Origin: Thalassobius sp034670005
Lineage (GTDB): Bacteria > Pseudomonadota > Alphaproteobacteria > Rhodobacterales > Rhodobacteraceae
Assembly (NCBI RefSeq): GCF_034670005.1
Contig: NZ_JAXMOH010000008.1
Coordinates: 120,265-184,264, forward strand
Length of the DNA stretch: 64,000 nt
Reading direction: 5' to 3'
Shown: positions 24,855 to 34,700 of the stretch, one piece after another
How the letters are laid out: every line of letters begins with the position of its first letter
Numbering within the stretch: the stretch's first letter is position 1
Translations under genes and position numbers: made by a program
The notes under the pieces: generated by a model
What the model saw: only the letters and a program-made list of their open reading frames with translations
Database searches by the model: none
Told to the model about the DNA's origin: nothing

Positions 24855-27167
24855 ATGATGGAAAAATTCGGGAAAAGCCAGCCGATCAAACGGGTTGAGG
24901 ATGTCCGGTTTCTGACAGGCCATGGGGAATATATTGATGATGCCGCCCCGCAAGATGCCTTGCGCGCGGTGGTGTTCCGGTCGCCGGTGGCGCATGCGGT
25001 GATAACGTCATTGGATGTTTCGGCGGCGCGCGACAGCGATGGTGTGCATCTGGTGCTGACCGCTGAGGATCTGGCGCAGGCCGGAATCACCCGTGGCCTG
25101 ACGGCGGTGACGGTGCAGAACCGCGATGGATCGCCTGCAGCGGCCCCGCATCGCCCGATTCTGGCGCAGGGCAAGATACGGTTCGCTGGCGAACCGGTGG
25201 CGGTGGTCATTGCGGAAACGCTGGATCAGGCCCGCGACGCGGCCGAGCTGATCGAGTTGGAGTACGACGATCTGCCGGCCAAGCTGGATATGTATCCGGG
25301 CGGCGAAGCGCTGCATGAAGAGGCCCCGGATAATCGGGCTTTCGATTGGGGGCTGGGCGATGAAGCGGCCTGTAGCGCCGCGTTTGACCGTGCTGCCAAA
25401 GTGGTGAGGATGGAAATTGTCGACAGCCGGATCATCGTCAATTCGATGGAGCCGCGTGGCTGTTTTGCCGACTGGCGCGACAACCGACTGCATTTCGGTT
25501 ATGGCGGGCAAGGGGTCTGGGCAGTGAAGGATGCGTTGTCCAAAACCCTGTCTCTGGAACCCGATCAGGTCCATGCCACCACCCCCGATGTCGGCGGTGG
25601 ATTCGGTATGAAGGCGCCGCCTTACCCGGAATATTTCACCGTCGCTCATGCCGCGATGGTGTTGAACCGTCCGGTACGCTGGATGGGCGAACGATCGGAT
25701 GCGATGCTCAGCGATCATCATGGCCGCGATCTGGTCAGCGATGCGGCGCTGGCGTTTGACGAAAACAACCGGATCATCGGCTACCGGGTCGATACCCGCT
25801 GTAATCTGGGCGCCTATAACAGCAATTTCGGTCAGCTTATGCAAACCAACCTGTTTGCCCGCGTGCTGGCCGGTACCTATGACGTGCAGGCGACCTATCT
25901 GCATTCCGAAGGATTCTACACCAACACCACCCAGGTCGACGCCTATCGTGGGGCTGGGCGGCCCGAAGCGATCTATGTGCTGGAACGGATGATGGATCAG
26001 GCGGCGCGCGAACTGGGGGTTGACCCGTGGGAATTGCGCCGGATCAATTTCATCCCGAAAAACGCCTTCCCTTACAAGGCCGCGACCGGGGAAACCTATG
26101 ACGTGGGCGATTTCAACCGGGTGCTTGGCGCTGCCGAAACCTTTGCCGACCGGGCCGGGTTCCAAAGCCGCCGTGCCGACAGTGCCGCGCGCGGCAAGTT
26201 GCGAGGCATCGGGTTGAGCTATTACATCGAAAGCATTCTGGGCGATCCGTCCGAAGGTGCGAAGGTGGAATTCAATGCCGATGGCACCGTGACGATCTAT
26301 GTTGGAACCCAGTCAAACGGGCAGGGGCATGAAACGGTCTATGCCAAGTTCCTCAGCGACCAGACCGGCGTCCCGCAGGACAGAATTTTTGTGGTCCAGG
26401 GCGACAGCGACCTGATCGCGCAGGGCGGCGGTACGGGCGGATCGCGCTCGGTGACGACCCAGGCCAATGCCACGCTGGCCACGGTGGACAAGATGATCGC
26501 GGCCTTCACCCCTTATCTGGCCGACAAGATGGGCGTGACCGAAGACGATTTACGGTTCGACGACGAAACCTTCCGTGCGCCGGGATCGAACCTGACTCCG
26601 ACCCTGCTGGAAGCCGCCGAAATGGCGCGCGTTGACGGTCGCCAAGACCTGCTGACGCACGAAGCCCGCGCCACCCTTCCGGCCCGGTCCTATCCCAACG
26701 GCGCCCATGTCGCCGAGGTCGAAATCGACCCCGACACCGGTCATGTGGATCTGGTGAAATACACGGTGGTTGACGATTTCGGAAACCTGATCAATCCGCT
26801 GCTGGCCGAAGGTCAGGTTCATGGCGGTGTGGCGCAGGGCGCGGGTCAAGTTCTGATGGAACGGGTCGTATATGATGATGACGGGCAGCTTCTGTCCGGG
26901 TCCTTTATGGATTACGCAATGCCGCGTGCGGCCGATATGCCGATGATTGAATTCACCACAGAAGCGGTGCCGTCGACATCGAACCCTATGGGCATGAAAG
27001 GATGCGGCGAAGCGGGTACCGTTGGCGCGATGGCAAGCACGATGAACGCGGTGCTGGACGCGCTTTGGCAGCGCGGCGTGCGCCGGATCGACATGCCGGC
27101 GACGCCCGTGAATGTCTGGGAGGCTTTGAGCCATGCGGCTGGGAAGGCTGACGAAACGGCTAATTGA
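24855..27167 (+). CDS. orphan molybdenum hydroxylase large subunit (form II CoxL-like / aldehyde oxidase type)
   Basis: A 770-residue protein of the xanthine dehydrogenase/CO dehydrogenase large-subunit family. Residues 363-369 read AYRGAGR, the motif of the so-called form II or BMS group, without the copper-ligand cysteine, so CO oxidation is unlikely as the main role; aldehydes or N-heterocycles are more likely. The catalytic glutamate is in MGMKGCGEAGTVGA. The N-terminal GKSQPIKRVEDVRFLTGHG block is typical. No small iron-sulfur or FAD subunit gene lies next to it, which is unusual, since this subunit cannot pass electrons on alone. Its end overlaps the DUF2235 gene by 35 bases. Confidence 0.88.
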   Translation: MMEKFGKSQPIKRVEDVRFLTGHGEYIDDAAPQDALRAVVFRSPVAHAVITSLDVSAARDSDGVHLVLTAEDLAQAGITRGLTAVTVQNRDGSPAAAPHRPILAQGKIRFAGEPVAVVIAETLDQARDAAELIELEYDDLPAKLDMYPGGEALHEEAPDNRAFDWGLGDEAACSAAFDRAAKVVRMEIVDSRIIVNSMEPRGCFADWRDNRLHFGYGGQGVWAVKDALSKTLSLEPDQVHATTPDVGGGFGMKAPPYPEYFTVAHAAMVLNRPVRWMGERSDAMLSDHHGRDLVSDAALAFDENNRIIGYRVDTRCNLGAYNSNFGQLMQTNLFARVLAGTYDVQATYLHSEGFYTNTTQVDAYRGAGRPEAIYVLERMMDQAARELGVDPWELRRINFIPKNAFPYKAATGETYDVGDFNRVLGAAETFADRAGFQSRRADSAARGKLRGIGLSYYIESILGDPSEGAKVEFNADGTVTIYVGTQSNGQGHETVYAKFLSDQTGVPQDRIFVVQGDSDLIAQGGGTGGSRSVTTQANATLATVDKMIAAFTPYLADKMGVTEDDLRFDDETFRAPGSNLTPTLLEAAEMARVDGRQDLLTHEARATLPARSYPNGAHVAEVEIDPDTGHVDLVKYTVVDDFGNLINPLLAEGQVHGGVAQGAGQVLMERVVYDDDGQLLSGSFMDYAMPRAADMPMIEFTTEAVPSTSNPMGMKGCGEAGTVGAMASTMNAVLDALWQRGVRRIDMPATPVNVWEALSHAAGKADETAN

Positions 27168-28197
27168 ATGGGTTAAACCCGGCTTCTGGTCTGGGCACTC
27201 CCCGATCAGCGCATCGCGCGGTGCGCTGACCCATGTGATTATCCTCGATGGCACAATGTCGTCACTGGAGCCGGGCGAGGAAACCAATGCCGGGCTGACA
27301 TATCGGTTGCTGGCGCAGATGGGCGCGCCGATTTCAGTTTATTACGAAGCCGGAGTGCAGATGGCGGAATGGCGCCATGCTCCCGATGTCCTGATGGGGC
27401 GCGGCATCAACCGCCAAATCCGCCGCGCCTATGGCTATCTCGCCAGCCGGTACCGCCCCGGTGACCGGGTGTTCCTGTTCGGTTATTCACGCGGGGCCTA
27501 CGCGGTGCGGTCGCTGGCCGGGGTGATTGATCAGGTCGGGCTGCTGCGTTCCGAAGCTGCCACCGAACGCAATATCCAACTGGCCTATCGCCATTACCAA
27601 AGCCCCCCGGGCAGCCCTGCCAGCGCCGCGTTCCGCGCCGCCAATTGCCATGACGAATTCAAGATCGAAATGATCGGCGTCTGGGATACCGTCAAGGCGC
27701 TGGGCCTGCGGTTGCCCTTTTTGTGGCAATGGACCGAGGACAAGCATTCATTCCATTCGCACGAACTGGGTGGATCGGTGAAATACGGGTTCCATGCTCT
27801 GGCGATGGATGAAACGCGGGTGGTGTTCGAACCGGTGCTCTGGGACAGTTCTGAAACCGGCGCGGACCGGATCGAACAGGTCTGGTTCCGAGGTGCCCAC
27901 GGGGATGTCGGGGGGCAACTGGGCGCTTTTCGGGCGGCACGGCCACTGTCCAATATCCCGTTGGTCTGGATGCTGGAACGGGCGCAGGATTGTGGCCTGC
28001 CACTGCCGGACGGCTGGCAAGGGGCATTCCCTCGCGATCCCCGGGCGCCTGCTGTCGGCACCTGGCTTGGCTGGGGCAAGATGTTCCTGCTGCGCAAGCG
28101 CCGCCGCATCTGCGAAGACCCCTCTGAACGCCTGCACGAAACAGCACAGGCCGGTCTGTGCGACGTGCCGTTACCGAATTCTAACGCAATTTCATGA
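27133..28197 (+). CDS. DUF2235 alpha/beta hydrolase (T6SS phospholipase effector-like domain)
   Basis: A 354-residue DUF2235 protein. The nucleophile elbow is FLFGYSRGAYAVRSLAG (GxSxG, about residues 115-131), the early strand HVIILDGTMSSLEPGEETNA resembles the family's DGT motif, and WFRGAHGDVGG near residue 250 supplies the family's His-Asp region. This domain occurs in Tle1-like phospholipases and in single-domain proteins of unknown role. The start lies inside the preceding hydroxylase gene, so the two are probably co-translated. No secretion gene is near, so a toxin role is not supported here. Confidence 0.8.
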   Translation: MRLGRLTKRLIEWVKPGFWSGHSPISASRGALTHVIILDGTMSSLEPGEETNAGLTYRLLAQMGAPISVYYEAGVQMAEWRHAPDVLMGRGINRQIRRAYGYLASRYRPGDRVFLFGYSRGAYAVRSLAGVIDQVGLLRSEAATERNIQLAYRHYQSPPGSPASAAFRAANCHDEFKIEMIGVWDTVKALGLRLPFLWQWTEDKHSFHSHELGGSVKYGFHALAMDETRVVFEPVLWDSSETGADRIEQVWFRGAHGDVGGQLGAFRAARPLSNIPLVWMLERAQDCGLPLPDGWQGAFPRDPRAPAVGTWLGWGKMFLLRKRRRICEDPSERLHETAQAGLCDVPLPNSNAIS

Positions 28198-28669
28198 CGA
28201 TGCAGGTGGTCGACCCGGTGGCATAAAGCTTGCCGTCCTCAACCCCACGGATTTCACCAATCGCAATGCCGGTCGATCGGCCGACATGTTGCGCGGTGCC
28301 GATCGCTTCGATCTGCATGCCCAGCGGAATCGGGCGCAGGATGTTGATTTTGTATTCCAGTGTCGTGTAGGTGCTGCCCTTTGGCACTTTGGTCATCACC
28401 GCGCAGGCCATGCAACTGTCCAGCAACGTACCGTACCATCCCCCATGCACGGTCCCCATCGGGTTGGTCACCTTGAAATCCGGGGACCCTGAAAAAACCA
28501 CGCGACCGTCTTCGACCGACGAAATGGTATAGCCCAGTGCGCCCGCAATCGGCGGCCCTACGGTTTCGCCTCTCAGCATCCGCTGCATCGCCTCCAGACC
28601 CGAAATACCCAGCATTTCTTCCATGCTGGGCAAGTCGTCCGGCGATGTTGCGATTTTACGTTCAACCAT
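28181..28669 (-). CDS. PaaI-type hotdog thioesterase
   Basis: A 162-residue single hotdog domain of the PaaI/YdiI group. The signature NPMGTVHGGWYGTLLDSC contains the HGG turn and the acidic residue that activates water. Such enzymes cleave acyl- or aryl-CoA thioesters. The last 17 bases overlap the convergent DUF2235 gene. metF lies downstream on the same strand, 71 bases away, and probably has its own promoter. The substrate is unknown. Confidence 0.85.
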   Translation of the reverse strand: MVERKIATSPDDLPSMEEMLGISGLEAMQRMLRGETVGPPIAGALGYTISSVEDGRVVFSGSPDFKVTNPMGTVHGGWYGTLLDSCMACAVMTKVPKGSTYTTLEYKINILRPIPLGMQIEAIGTAQHVGRSTGIAIGEIRGVEDGKLYATGSTTCIVMKLR

Positions 28670-28740
28670 GATCTGTCCTTCCGCGTATTCATCCTAAATT
28701 GACGCGGGGCCAGGGGAGGGGCAAGTCCGGGAATGAGGTG

Positions 28741-29607
28741 TTACGCCACGTTTTCCAACTGCGCCTTCGGCGTGACGCCCAAGGCGTGACAGACATCGCG
28801 GGTCAGTTCCGGACGGTTGAGCGTGTAGAAATGCAAACTGTCCACGCCGCCTTCGATCAGGTCGCTGCACAGCTCGGTGCACAGCGCGGTGGCCAGCAAA
28901 TCCTGACGCCCGTCACGTTCGGCCTTCTCGAAGGCCTCAATCACCCAGTCGGGCACCGTGGTGCCGCAGCTTTCGGCGAAGCGGCGCGCGCCCTTGAAAT
29001 TCTCGATCGGTAGGATGCCGGGGATGATCGGCTTGTCGATACCGGCCTTTACGCAGGCGTCGCGGAATCGGAAAAAGGTTTCAGCTTCGAAAAAGAACTG
29101 GGTCAGCGCTTCGTCGGCACCGGCGTCGAATTTGCGTTTCAGCCATTCGATATCGGCCTGATGGTCGGTGGATTCGGGGTGTTTTTCGGGATAAGCGCCC
29201 ACGCGGATGGTGAATTTTCCCTTGGCTGCCAGCGCCTCGATCAGTTCGACAGAGCTGGCAAACCCATCCTCATGAGCCCGGAACGCACCGGTGCCCTTGG
29301 GCGGATCGCCGCGCAGCGCCACGATATCGGTCACGCCCGCTTCGGCAAAGTCGTCGGCGATCGACAGAGTCTCTTCACGGGTGGCATCGACACAGGTCAG
29401 ATGGGCCGCAACCTTCAGGCCGGAATGTTTGTGGATCGTCGCCACCGCGTCGCGGGTCAGATCGCGGGTGGTGCCGCCTGCGCCATAGGTTACCGACACG
29501 AAACGCGGCCCCAGCGGCGCCAGCGTCTGCACCGTGTCCCACAGGCGGAACGACGCCTCCAGGTTTTGCGGCGGGAAAAACTCAAACGATACTGCGGGCA
29601 CGGTCAT
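28741..29607 (-). CDS. metF: methylenetetrahydrofolate reductase
   Basis: A 288-residue FAD-dependent TIM-barrel enzyme that reduces 5,10-methylene-THF to 5-methyl-THF for methionine synthesis. Family landmarks are SFEFFPPQN at the start with the catalytic Glu, FVSVTYGAGGTTRD, LTCVDATREE, ALRGDPPKGTG and FFFEAETFFRF. I use the ATG at 29605-29607 because a longer frame would run across the divergent regulator's promoter and its first codons. The divergent metR-type gene 97 bases away is the expected regulator. Confidence 0.95.
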   Translation of the reverse strand: MTVPAVSFEFFPPQNLEASFRLWDTVQTLAPLGPRFVSVTYGAGGTTRDLTRDAVATIHKHSGLKVAAHLTCVDATREETLSIADDFAEAGVTDIVALRGDPPKGTGAFRAHEDGFASSVELIEALAAKGKFTIRVGAYPEKHPESTDHQADIEWLKRKFDAGADEALTQFFFEAETFFRFRDACVKAGIDKPIIPGILPIENFKGARRFAESCGTTVPDWVIEAFEKAERDGRQDLLATALCTELCSDLIEGGVDSLHFYTLNRPELTRDVCHALGVTPKAQLENVA

Positions 29608-29657
29608 GATACGGGTTCCATCTTTTCTGGTTGTCCCCTTGTCGCGTGAATCCGTTT

Positions 29658-29697
29658 GTGAGACAACTTCATAGTTTTCAAGGTGAACATGAGGTTC
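29658..29697. promoter_or_regulatory. candidate MetR sites between metF and metR
   Basis: MetR recognises TGAA-N5-TTCA. At 29658-29670 the sequence is TGAG-N5-TTCA, one mismatch. At 29683-29697 there is a longer palindrome, TGAAC-N5-GTTCA, 7 bases before the metR ATG. Either or both could control metF and autoregulate metR. The match is good but not exact. Confidence 0.55.
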
Positions 29698-29704
29698 ATT
29701 CATA

Positions 29705-30610
29705 ATGCACATCGAATTGCGCCATTTACGCACGATCAAGGCCATTCATGACGCCGGTGGTCTGGCCCGGGCGGCGGGGCAGCTGAACATCACCCAATCT
29801 GCGCTCAGCCACCAGATCAAGCATCTGGAAGAACAGACCGGGGTGGAACTGTTCGTGCGCCGCTCGAAACCGATGAAACTGACAGCGGCCGGGATGCGGC
29901 TGCTCCGGGCAGCGGAAAAAATCCTGCCCGAGATGTCCGCGCTGGAAGAACAGTTCAAAGGCATCCTGACCGGCAAGACCGGTCGGTTGCATATCGCCAT
30001 CGAATGCCATGCCTGTTTCGAATGGCTGTTCCCGGTATTGGAACAGTTCCGCAAAGCCTGGCCCGAAGTCGATGTCGATATCCGCGCCGGCCTTGCCTTC
30101 GATGCGCTGCCCGCGCTGCAACGCGAAGAGGTCGATCTGGTGATTTCCTCCGATCCCGACAAGCTGCCGGGTGTGGAATTCGTGCCGTTGTTTGACTACG
30201 CGCCGGTCTTCGTGGCGTCCAGCGCCCACCCGCTGGCGCAAAAGGACTATATCGAGGCCGAAGACTTCGCCGGCGAAACCCTGATCACTTATCCGGTCGA
30301 TCGCAGCCGTCTTGATATCTTCACCGAATTGCTGACCCCCGCCGGGATCGAACCGGCGGCACTGCGCCCGGTTGAACTGACCGCAGTGATCCTGCTGTTG
30401 GTGGCCTCCAACCGCGGCGTTACCGTGCTGCCCGACTGGGTCGTGCGCGAAGTGAAATATTCCTCCGATTATGTCACCCGCCCGATCACCGAAAACGGCC
30501 TGACCAAACGGCTTTACGCCGCAGTGCGGACCGACGATGCCACCCGGCCTTATTTCGCTCATTTCATCCGTCTGGCGCGGACCGAACCGGTAAAGTTGCA
30601 GCGGCAGTAA
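29705..30610 (+). CDS. metR: LysR-family regulator, MetR type
   Basis: A 301-residue LysR-type regulator. The N-terminal winged helix-turn-helix reads MHIELRHLRTIKAIHDAGGL and carries on through AAGQLNITQSALSHQIKHLE. The effector domain follows with IAIECHACFEWLFPVLEQF, a stretch typical of MetR proteins, which respond to homocysteine. The divergent position to metF and the TGAA/TTCA dyads between the genes support the MetR assignment. MetR normally activates met genes and represses itself. Confidence 0.88.
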   Translation: MHIELRHLRTIKAIHDAGGLARAAGQLNITQSALSHQIKHLEEQTGVELFVRRSKPMKLTAAGMRLLRAAEKILPEMSALEEQFKGILTGKTGRLHIAIECHACFEWLFPVLEQFRKAWPEVDVDIRAGLAFDALPALQREEVDLVISSDPDKLPGVEFVPLFDYAPVFVASSAHPLAQKDYIEAEDFAGETLITYPVDRSRLDIFTELLTPAGIEPAALRPVELTAVILLLVASNRGVTVLPDWVVREVKYSSDYVTRPITENGLTKRLYAAVRTDDATRPYFAHFIRLARTEPVKLQRQ

Positions 30611-30614
30611 CCGC

Positions 30615-30675
30615 TTTCATCTTGGTCCAAATACTCCGGGGGGCCGCCGCTTGCGGCGGTGGGGGCCGCGCCCCC
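30615..30675 (+). repeat. ACTCCGGGGG intergenic element, copy 2
   Basis: TTTCATCTTGG, then AAATACTCCGGGGG, followed by two G/C hairpins (GCCGCC..GGCGG and GGGGGC..GCCCCC). Lies just after the metR stop and may end its transcript. Confidence 0.65.
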
Positions 30676-30765
30676 GATCCCGCTTGGCCGAAATCCCGGC
30701 TTCCCCCTTGGCAAGCGCAGTCTTGCGGCGTATACGCGCGGCTTGGAAACTGAGGGACCGAACCG

Positions 30766-31563
30766 ATGCAAGGCAGCGCAAATCTCAACATCATGCTCAA
30801 GGCCGCCCGTAAGGCAGGCCGTTCGCTGGTGAAGGACTTCCGCGAAGTGGAAAACCTTCAGGTTTCGATGAAGGGTGCCGGCGATTTCGTGTCCAAGGCC
30901 GATATCGCCGCCGAAGCGATCATCAAGGAAGAACTGATGGGCGCGCGTCCGACCTATGGCTGGCTGGCCGAGGAAGGCGGCGAGGAACCGGGACAGGACC
31001 CGACCCGGCGCTGGATCGTCGATCCGCTCGACGGTACTACCAACTTCCTGCATGGGCTGCCGCATTGGGCGATCTCGATCGCGCTGGAACACAAGGGGCA
31101 GATCGTATCGGGGGTGATCTATGATCCCGCCAAGGATGAAATGTTCTATGCCGAAAAGGGCGCTGGCGCCTGGATGAACGATTCCAACCGGCTGCGGGTG
31201 TCGGGCCGGCACCGGATGATCGAAGCGATCTTCGCCACCGGCATTCCGTTTGCTGGCAAGAAAACCTTGCCTGCCACGTTGCAGGATCTGGCCCGGATCA
31301 TGCCCGAATGCGCCGGTGTGCGGCGTTGGGGATCGGCAGCACTGGATCTGGCCTATGTCGCGTCGGGACGGTATGACGGGTTCTGGGAACGCGAACTGAA
31401 TATCTGGGACATCGCCGCCGGGACGTTGATTGTCGCCGAAGCGGGCGGCATGGTTGGCGCGATCCGGGACGGTCACGAACCGCTGCAAGATGGTGATATC
31501 GTGACTGCGAATGGCGCGCTGTTCGAAAAGTTTTCCGAACTTGTGCGCGCTCGCGGCGTCTGA
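30766..31563 (+). CDS. suhB: inositol monophosphatase family protein
   Basis: A 265-residue Mg-dependent phosphatase of the IMPase/SuhB family. Metal-binding motifs are intact: WLAEEGGEE (Glu), WIVDPLDGTTNFLHG (DPLDGT) and ELNIWDIAAGTLIVAEAGG (WDxAAG). SuhB proteins hydrolyse inositol phosphates and in some bacteria take part in rRNA transcription and ribosome assembly. The gene has its own promoter region after repeat copy 2 and is followed by a terminator hairpin. The in vivo substrate is not defined. Confidence 0.9.
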   Translation: MQGSANLNIMLKAARKAGRSLVKDFREVENLQVSMKGAGDFVSKADIAAEAIIKEELMGARPTYGWLAEEGGEEPGQDPTRRWIVDPLDGTTNFLHGLPHWAISIALEHKGQIVSGVIYDPAKDEMFYAEKGAGAWMNDSNRLRVSGRHRMIEAIFATGIPFAGKKTLPATLQDLARIMPECAGVRRWGSAALDLAYVASGRYDGFWERELNIWDIAAGTLIVAEAGGMVGAIRDGHEPLQDGDIVTANGALFEKFSELVRARGV

Positions 31564-31600
31564 TCGCCCGTTCGTTCTTCACCTCTGGCTGTGCATGAAC

Positions 31601-31622
31601 AACCGCTCCGAATGGGGCGGTT
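31601..31622 (+). terminator. terminator of suhB
   Basis: AACCGCTCC and GGGGCGGTT pair over 9 positions with one G-U, loop GAAT, then GATCTGTTTT. The G-U forms only in the plus-strand RNA, which fits suhB. Confidence 0.6.
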
Positions 31623-31673
31623 GATCTGTTTTCAAGAATAGGTTTTGTAGTCTGATCGCAAAACGACCACGCA

Positions 31674-31710
31674 CAAAAACGACGCCCCGCCATGCAGGCA
31701 TGGCGGGGCG
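31674..31710 (-). terminator. intrinsic terminator of pyc
   Basis: A stem of 12 to 13 pairs (CGCCCCGCCATGC with GCATGGCGGGGCG) at 31683-31710 followed on the minus strand by GTTTTTG. The pyc stop lies about 40 bases upstream. Confidence 0.85.
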
Positions 31711-31751
31711 CAGTACATCATCCGAGCTGGCCGGTTGTGCCGGGGCCGGGC

Positions 31752-34700
31752 TTATTCGAACTCGATCAGCAGGTCTTTTGCATCGATCTGAGTTCCGGGC
31801 TGGACGTGGACAGCCCTGATCACCGCGTCGCGTTCGGCGTGGATGCCGGTTTCCATCTTCATCGCCTCGATGGTCAGCAACAGATCGCCCTCGCTGACCT
31901 TCTGGCCGACCGATACCGCGACGCTGGCCACCACGCCGGGCATCGGCGCGCCGACATGGGCGGGATTGCCCAGTTCGGCCTTGCGCCGGGCCTGGGTGGA
32001 GGATTTGATCAACCGGTTCGGAACCCGGATCACGCGGGGCTGGCCGTTGAGTTCGAAGAACACTTTCACATCGCCGTCTTCGCTGGTCTCGCCCACCGCC
32101 TGCAACCGGATTTCCAGTGTCTTGCCCGGATCGATCTCGGCTTCGATTTCCTCGCCCGGTTCCATCCCGTAGAAAAAGGTCCGGGTCGGCAGGCTGCGCA
32201 CCGGGCCATACATCGCATGGCGCGCCATGTAATCGGTGAACACCTTGGGATACATCAGGTAACCGTTCAGGTCCTCGTCGTCGATCCCGATCCCGTCACA
32301 GGCCGCACTGGCCTGTTTGCGGGCGGCGTCCAGATCGACCGGGTCCAGATGTTTGCCTGGTCGTTCGGTGTTGGGCGCCTCGTCCTTCAGCACCTTCTTG
32401 ACGATCCCCTCGGGGAAGCCGCCCGGCGGCTGACCAAGATTGCCGCGCATCATGTCGATCACGGAATCAGGGAAAGCGACTTCCTTTTTCGGGTCTTCGA
32501 CATCGGCACGGGTCAGGTTCTGGCTGACCATCATCAGCGCCATGTCGCCCACCACTTTTGACGATGGCGTCACCTTGACGATATCGCCGAACATCTGGTT
32601 GACGTCGGCATAGGTCTGCGCGACCTCGTGCCAGCGCTCCTCCAGCCCCAGACTGCGCGCCTGCGCCTTGAGGTTGGTGAATTGCCCACCCGGCATTTCA
32701 TGCAGGTAGACTTCCGAAGCCGGGGCCTGCAGCCCGCTCTCAAACGCCACATATTGCGCCCGCACCTGTTCCCAGTAGTTGGAAATTTCGCGGATCCGCG
32801 CGATGTCGATGCCGGTATCGCGGTCGGTATTGCGCAGCGCCTCGACGATCGAACCGAGACAGGCCTGCGACGTGCCGCCCGAGAACGCGTCCATCGCCGC
32901 GTCCACCGCATCGACGCCCGCGTCGCTGGCCGCCAGGATGGTGGCCCCGGCGATGCCGCTGGTGTCATGGGTGTGAAAATGCACCGGGATGGTGAGTTCA
33001 TCCTTCAGCGCCTTGACCAATACGCGGGCGGCAGCGGGTTTCAGCAGCCCCGCCATGTCCTTCAGCCCGATGATATGGGCGCCCGCCGCTTCCAGTTCCT
33101 TGGCCATGTCGACATAATATTGCAGGTCGTACTTGGCGCGGTTCGGGTCGAGGATATCGCCGGTATAGCAGATCGTGCCTTCGCAGATCTTGCCGCTCTC
33201 GATCACCGCGTCCATCGCCACGCGCATGTTTTCGACCCAGTTCAGGCTGTCGAAGACCCGGAATACGTCGATCCCGGTCGCCGCCGCCTGGCGGACGAAT
33301 TCGCGCACCACGTTGTCGGGGTAATTGGTATAGCCGACCCCGTTGGAGGCGCGCAGCAGCATCTGGGTCAGCACGTTCGGCATCGCCCAGCGAAGATCGC
33401 GCAGCCGCTGCCACGGGCATTCCTGCAAGAAGCGGTAAGCCACGTCGAAGGTCGCCCCGCCCCAGCATTCGACGCTGAACAATTGCGGCAGGTTGGCGGC
33501 GTAGGCCGGCGCCACCTTGATCATGTCGATCGAGCGCATCCTTGTGGCCAGCAGGCTCTGATGGCCGTCGCGCATGGTGGTGTCGGTCAGCAGCAGCCGC
33601 TTCTGGTCCAGCATCCAGTCGGCCACCGCCTTGGCGCCCTTTTGTTCCAGCAATGTCTTGGTGCCGGGGTGCACCTCACCGATAGAGACCGGGGCTTTCG
33701 GCAGTTTCACATCGGCCGACGGTTCGGCGCGGCCTTCGGTTTCGGGATGCCCGTTGACGGTGATGTCGGCGATATAGGTCAGAACCTTGGTGCCGCGGTC
33801 GCGGCGCAGTTCGAAATCGAACAGTTCCGGCGTCTCGTCGATGAATTTCGTGGTGTAGGTGTTATTCAGAAACGTCGGGTGCTTCAGCAGGTTTTCCACG
33901 AAGGCGATATTGGTGGAAACGCCGCGGATACGGAATTCGCGCAACGCCCGGTCCATCCGGTGGATCGCCGCCTCGGGCGTCGGCGCCCAGGCGGTCACCT
34001 TGACCAGCAGACTGTCATAATAGCGGGTGATCACGCCGCCGGCATAGGCGGTGCCGCCGTCGAGCCGGATGCCCATGCCGGTGGCCGACCGGTAAGCGGT
34101 GATGCGGCCATAATCGGGGATGAAGTTGTTCTGCGGGTCCTCGGTGGTGATCCGGGTCTGCAGCGCGTGACCATGCAGTACGATATCTTCCTGCCGCGCC
34201 ATGCCGGTGGCCTCGGCCAGCGTCTTGCCCTCGGCGATCTTGATCTGCGCCTGGACGATGTCGATGCCGGTGACTTCTTCGGTGACGGTATGTTCCACCT
34301 GCACCCGCGGGTTGACCTCGATGAAATAGAACTTGCCGCTGTCCATATCCATCAGGAATTCAACGGTCCCGGCGCATTCGTAATTCACATGGGCACAGAT
34401 GCGGCGACCCAGATCGCAGATTTCATCGCGCTGCTGCTGGCTCAGATAGGGGGCAGGGGCGCGTTCGACCACTTTCTGGTTGCGCCGCTGCACCGAACAG
34501 TCGCGTTCCCACAGATGATAGATCGCGCCGTGGCTGTCGCCGAGGATCTGCACCTCGACATGGCGCGCCCGGATGATCATCTTTTCCAGATAGCCTTCGC
34601 CATTGCCAAAGGCCGCCTCGGCCTCGCGCCGACCTTCCAGCACCTTTTCCTCCAGCTCACCCTCGGACAGGATTGGCCGCATACCGCGGCCGCCGCCGCC

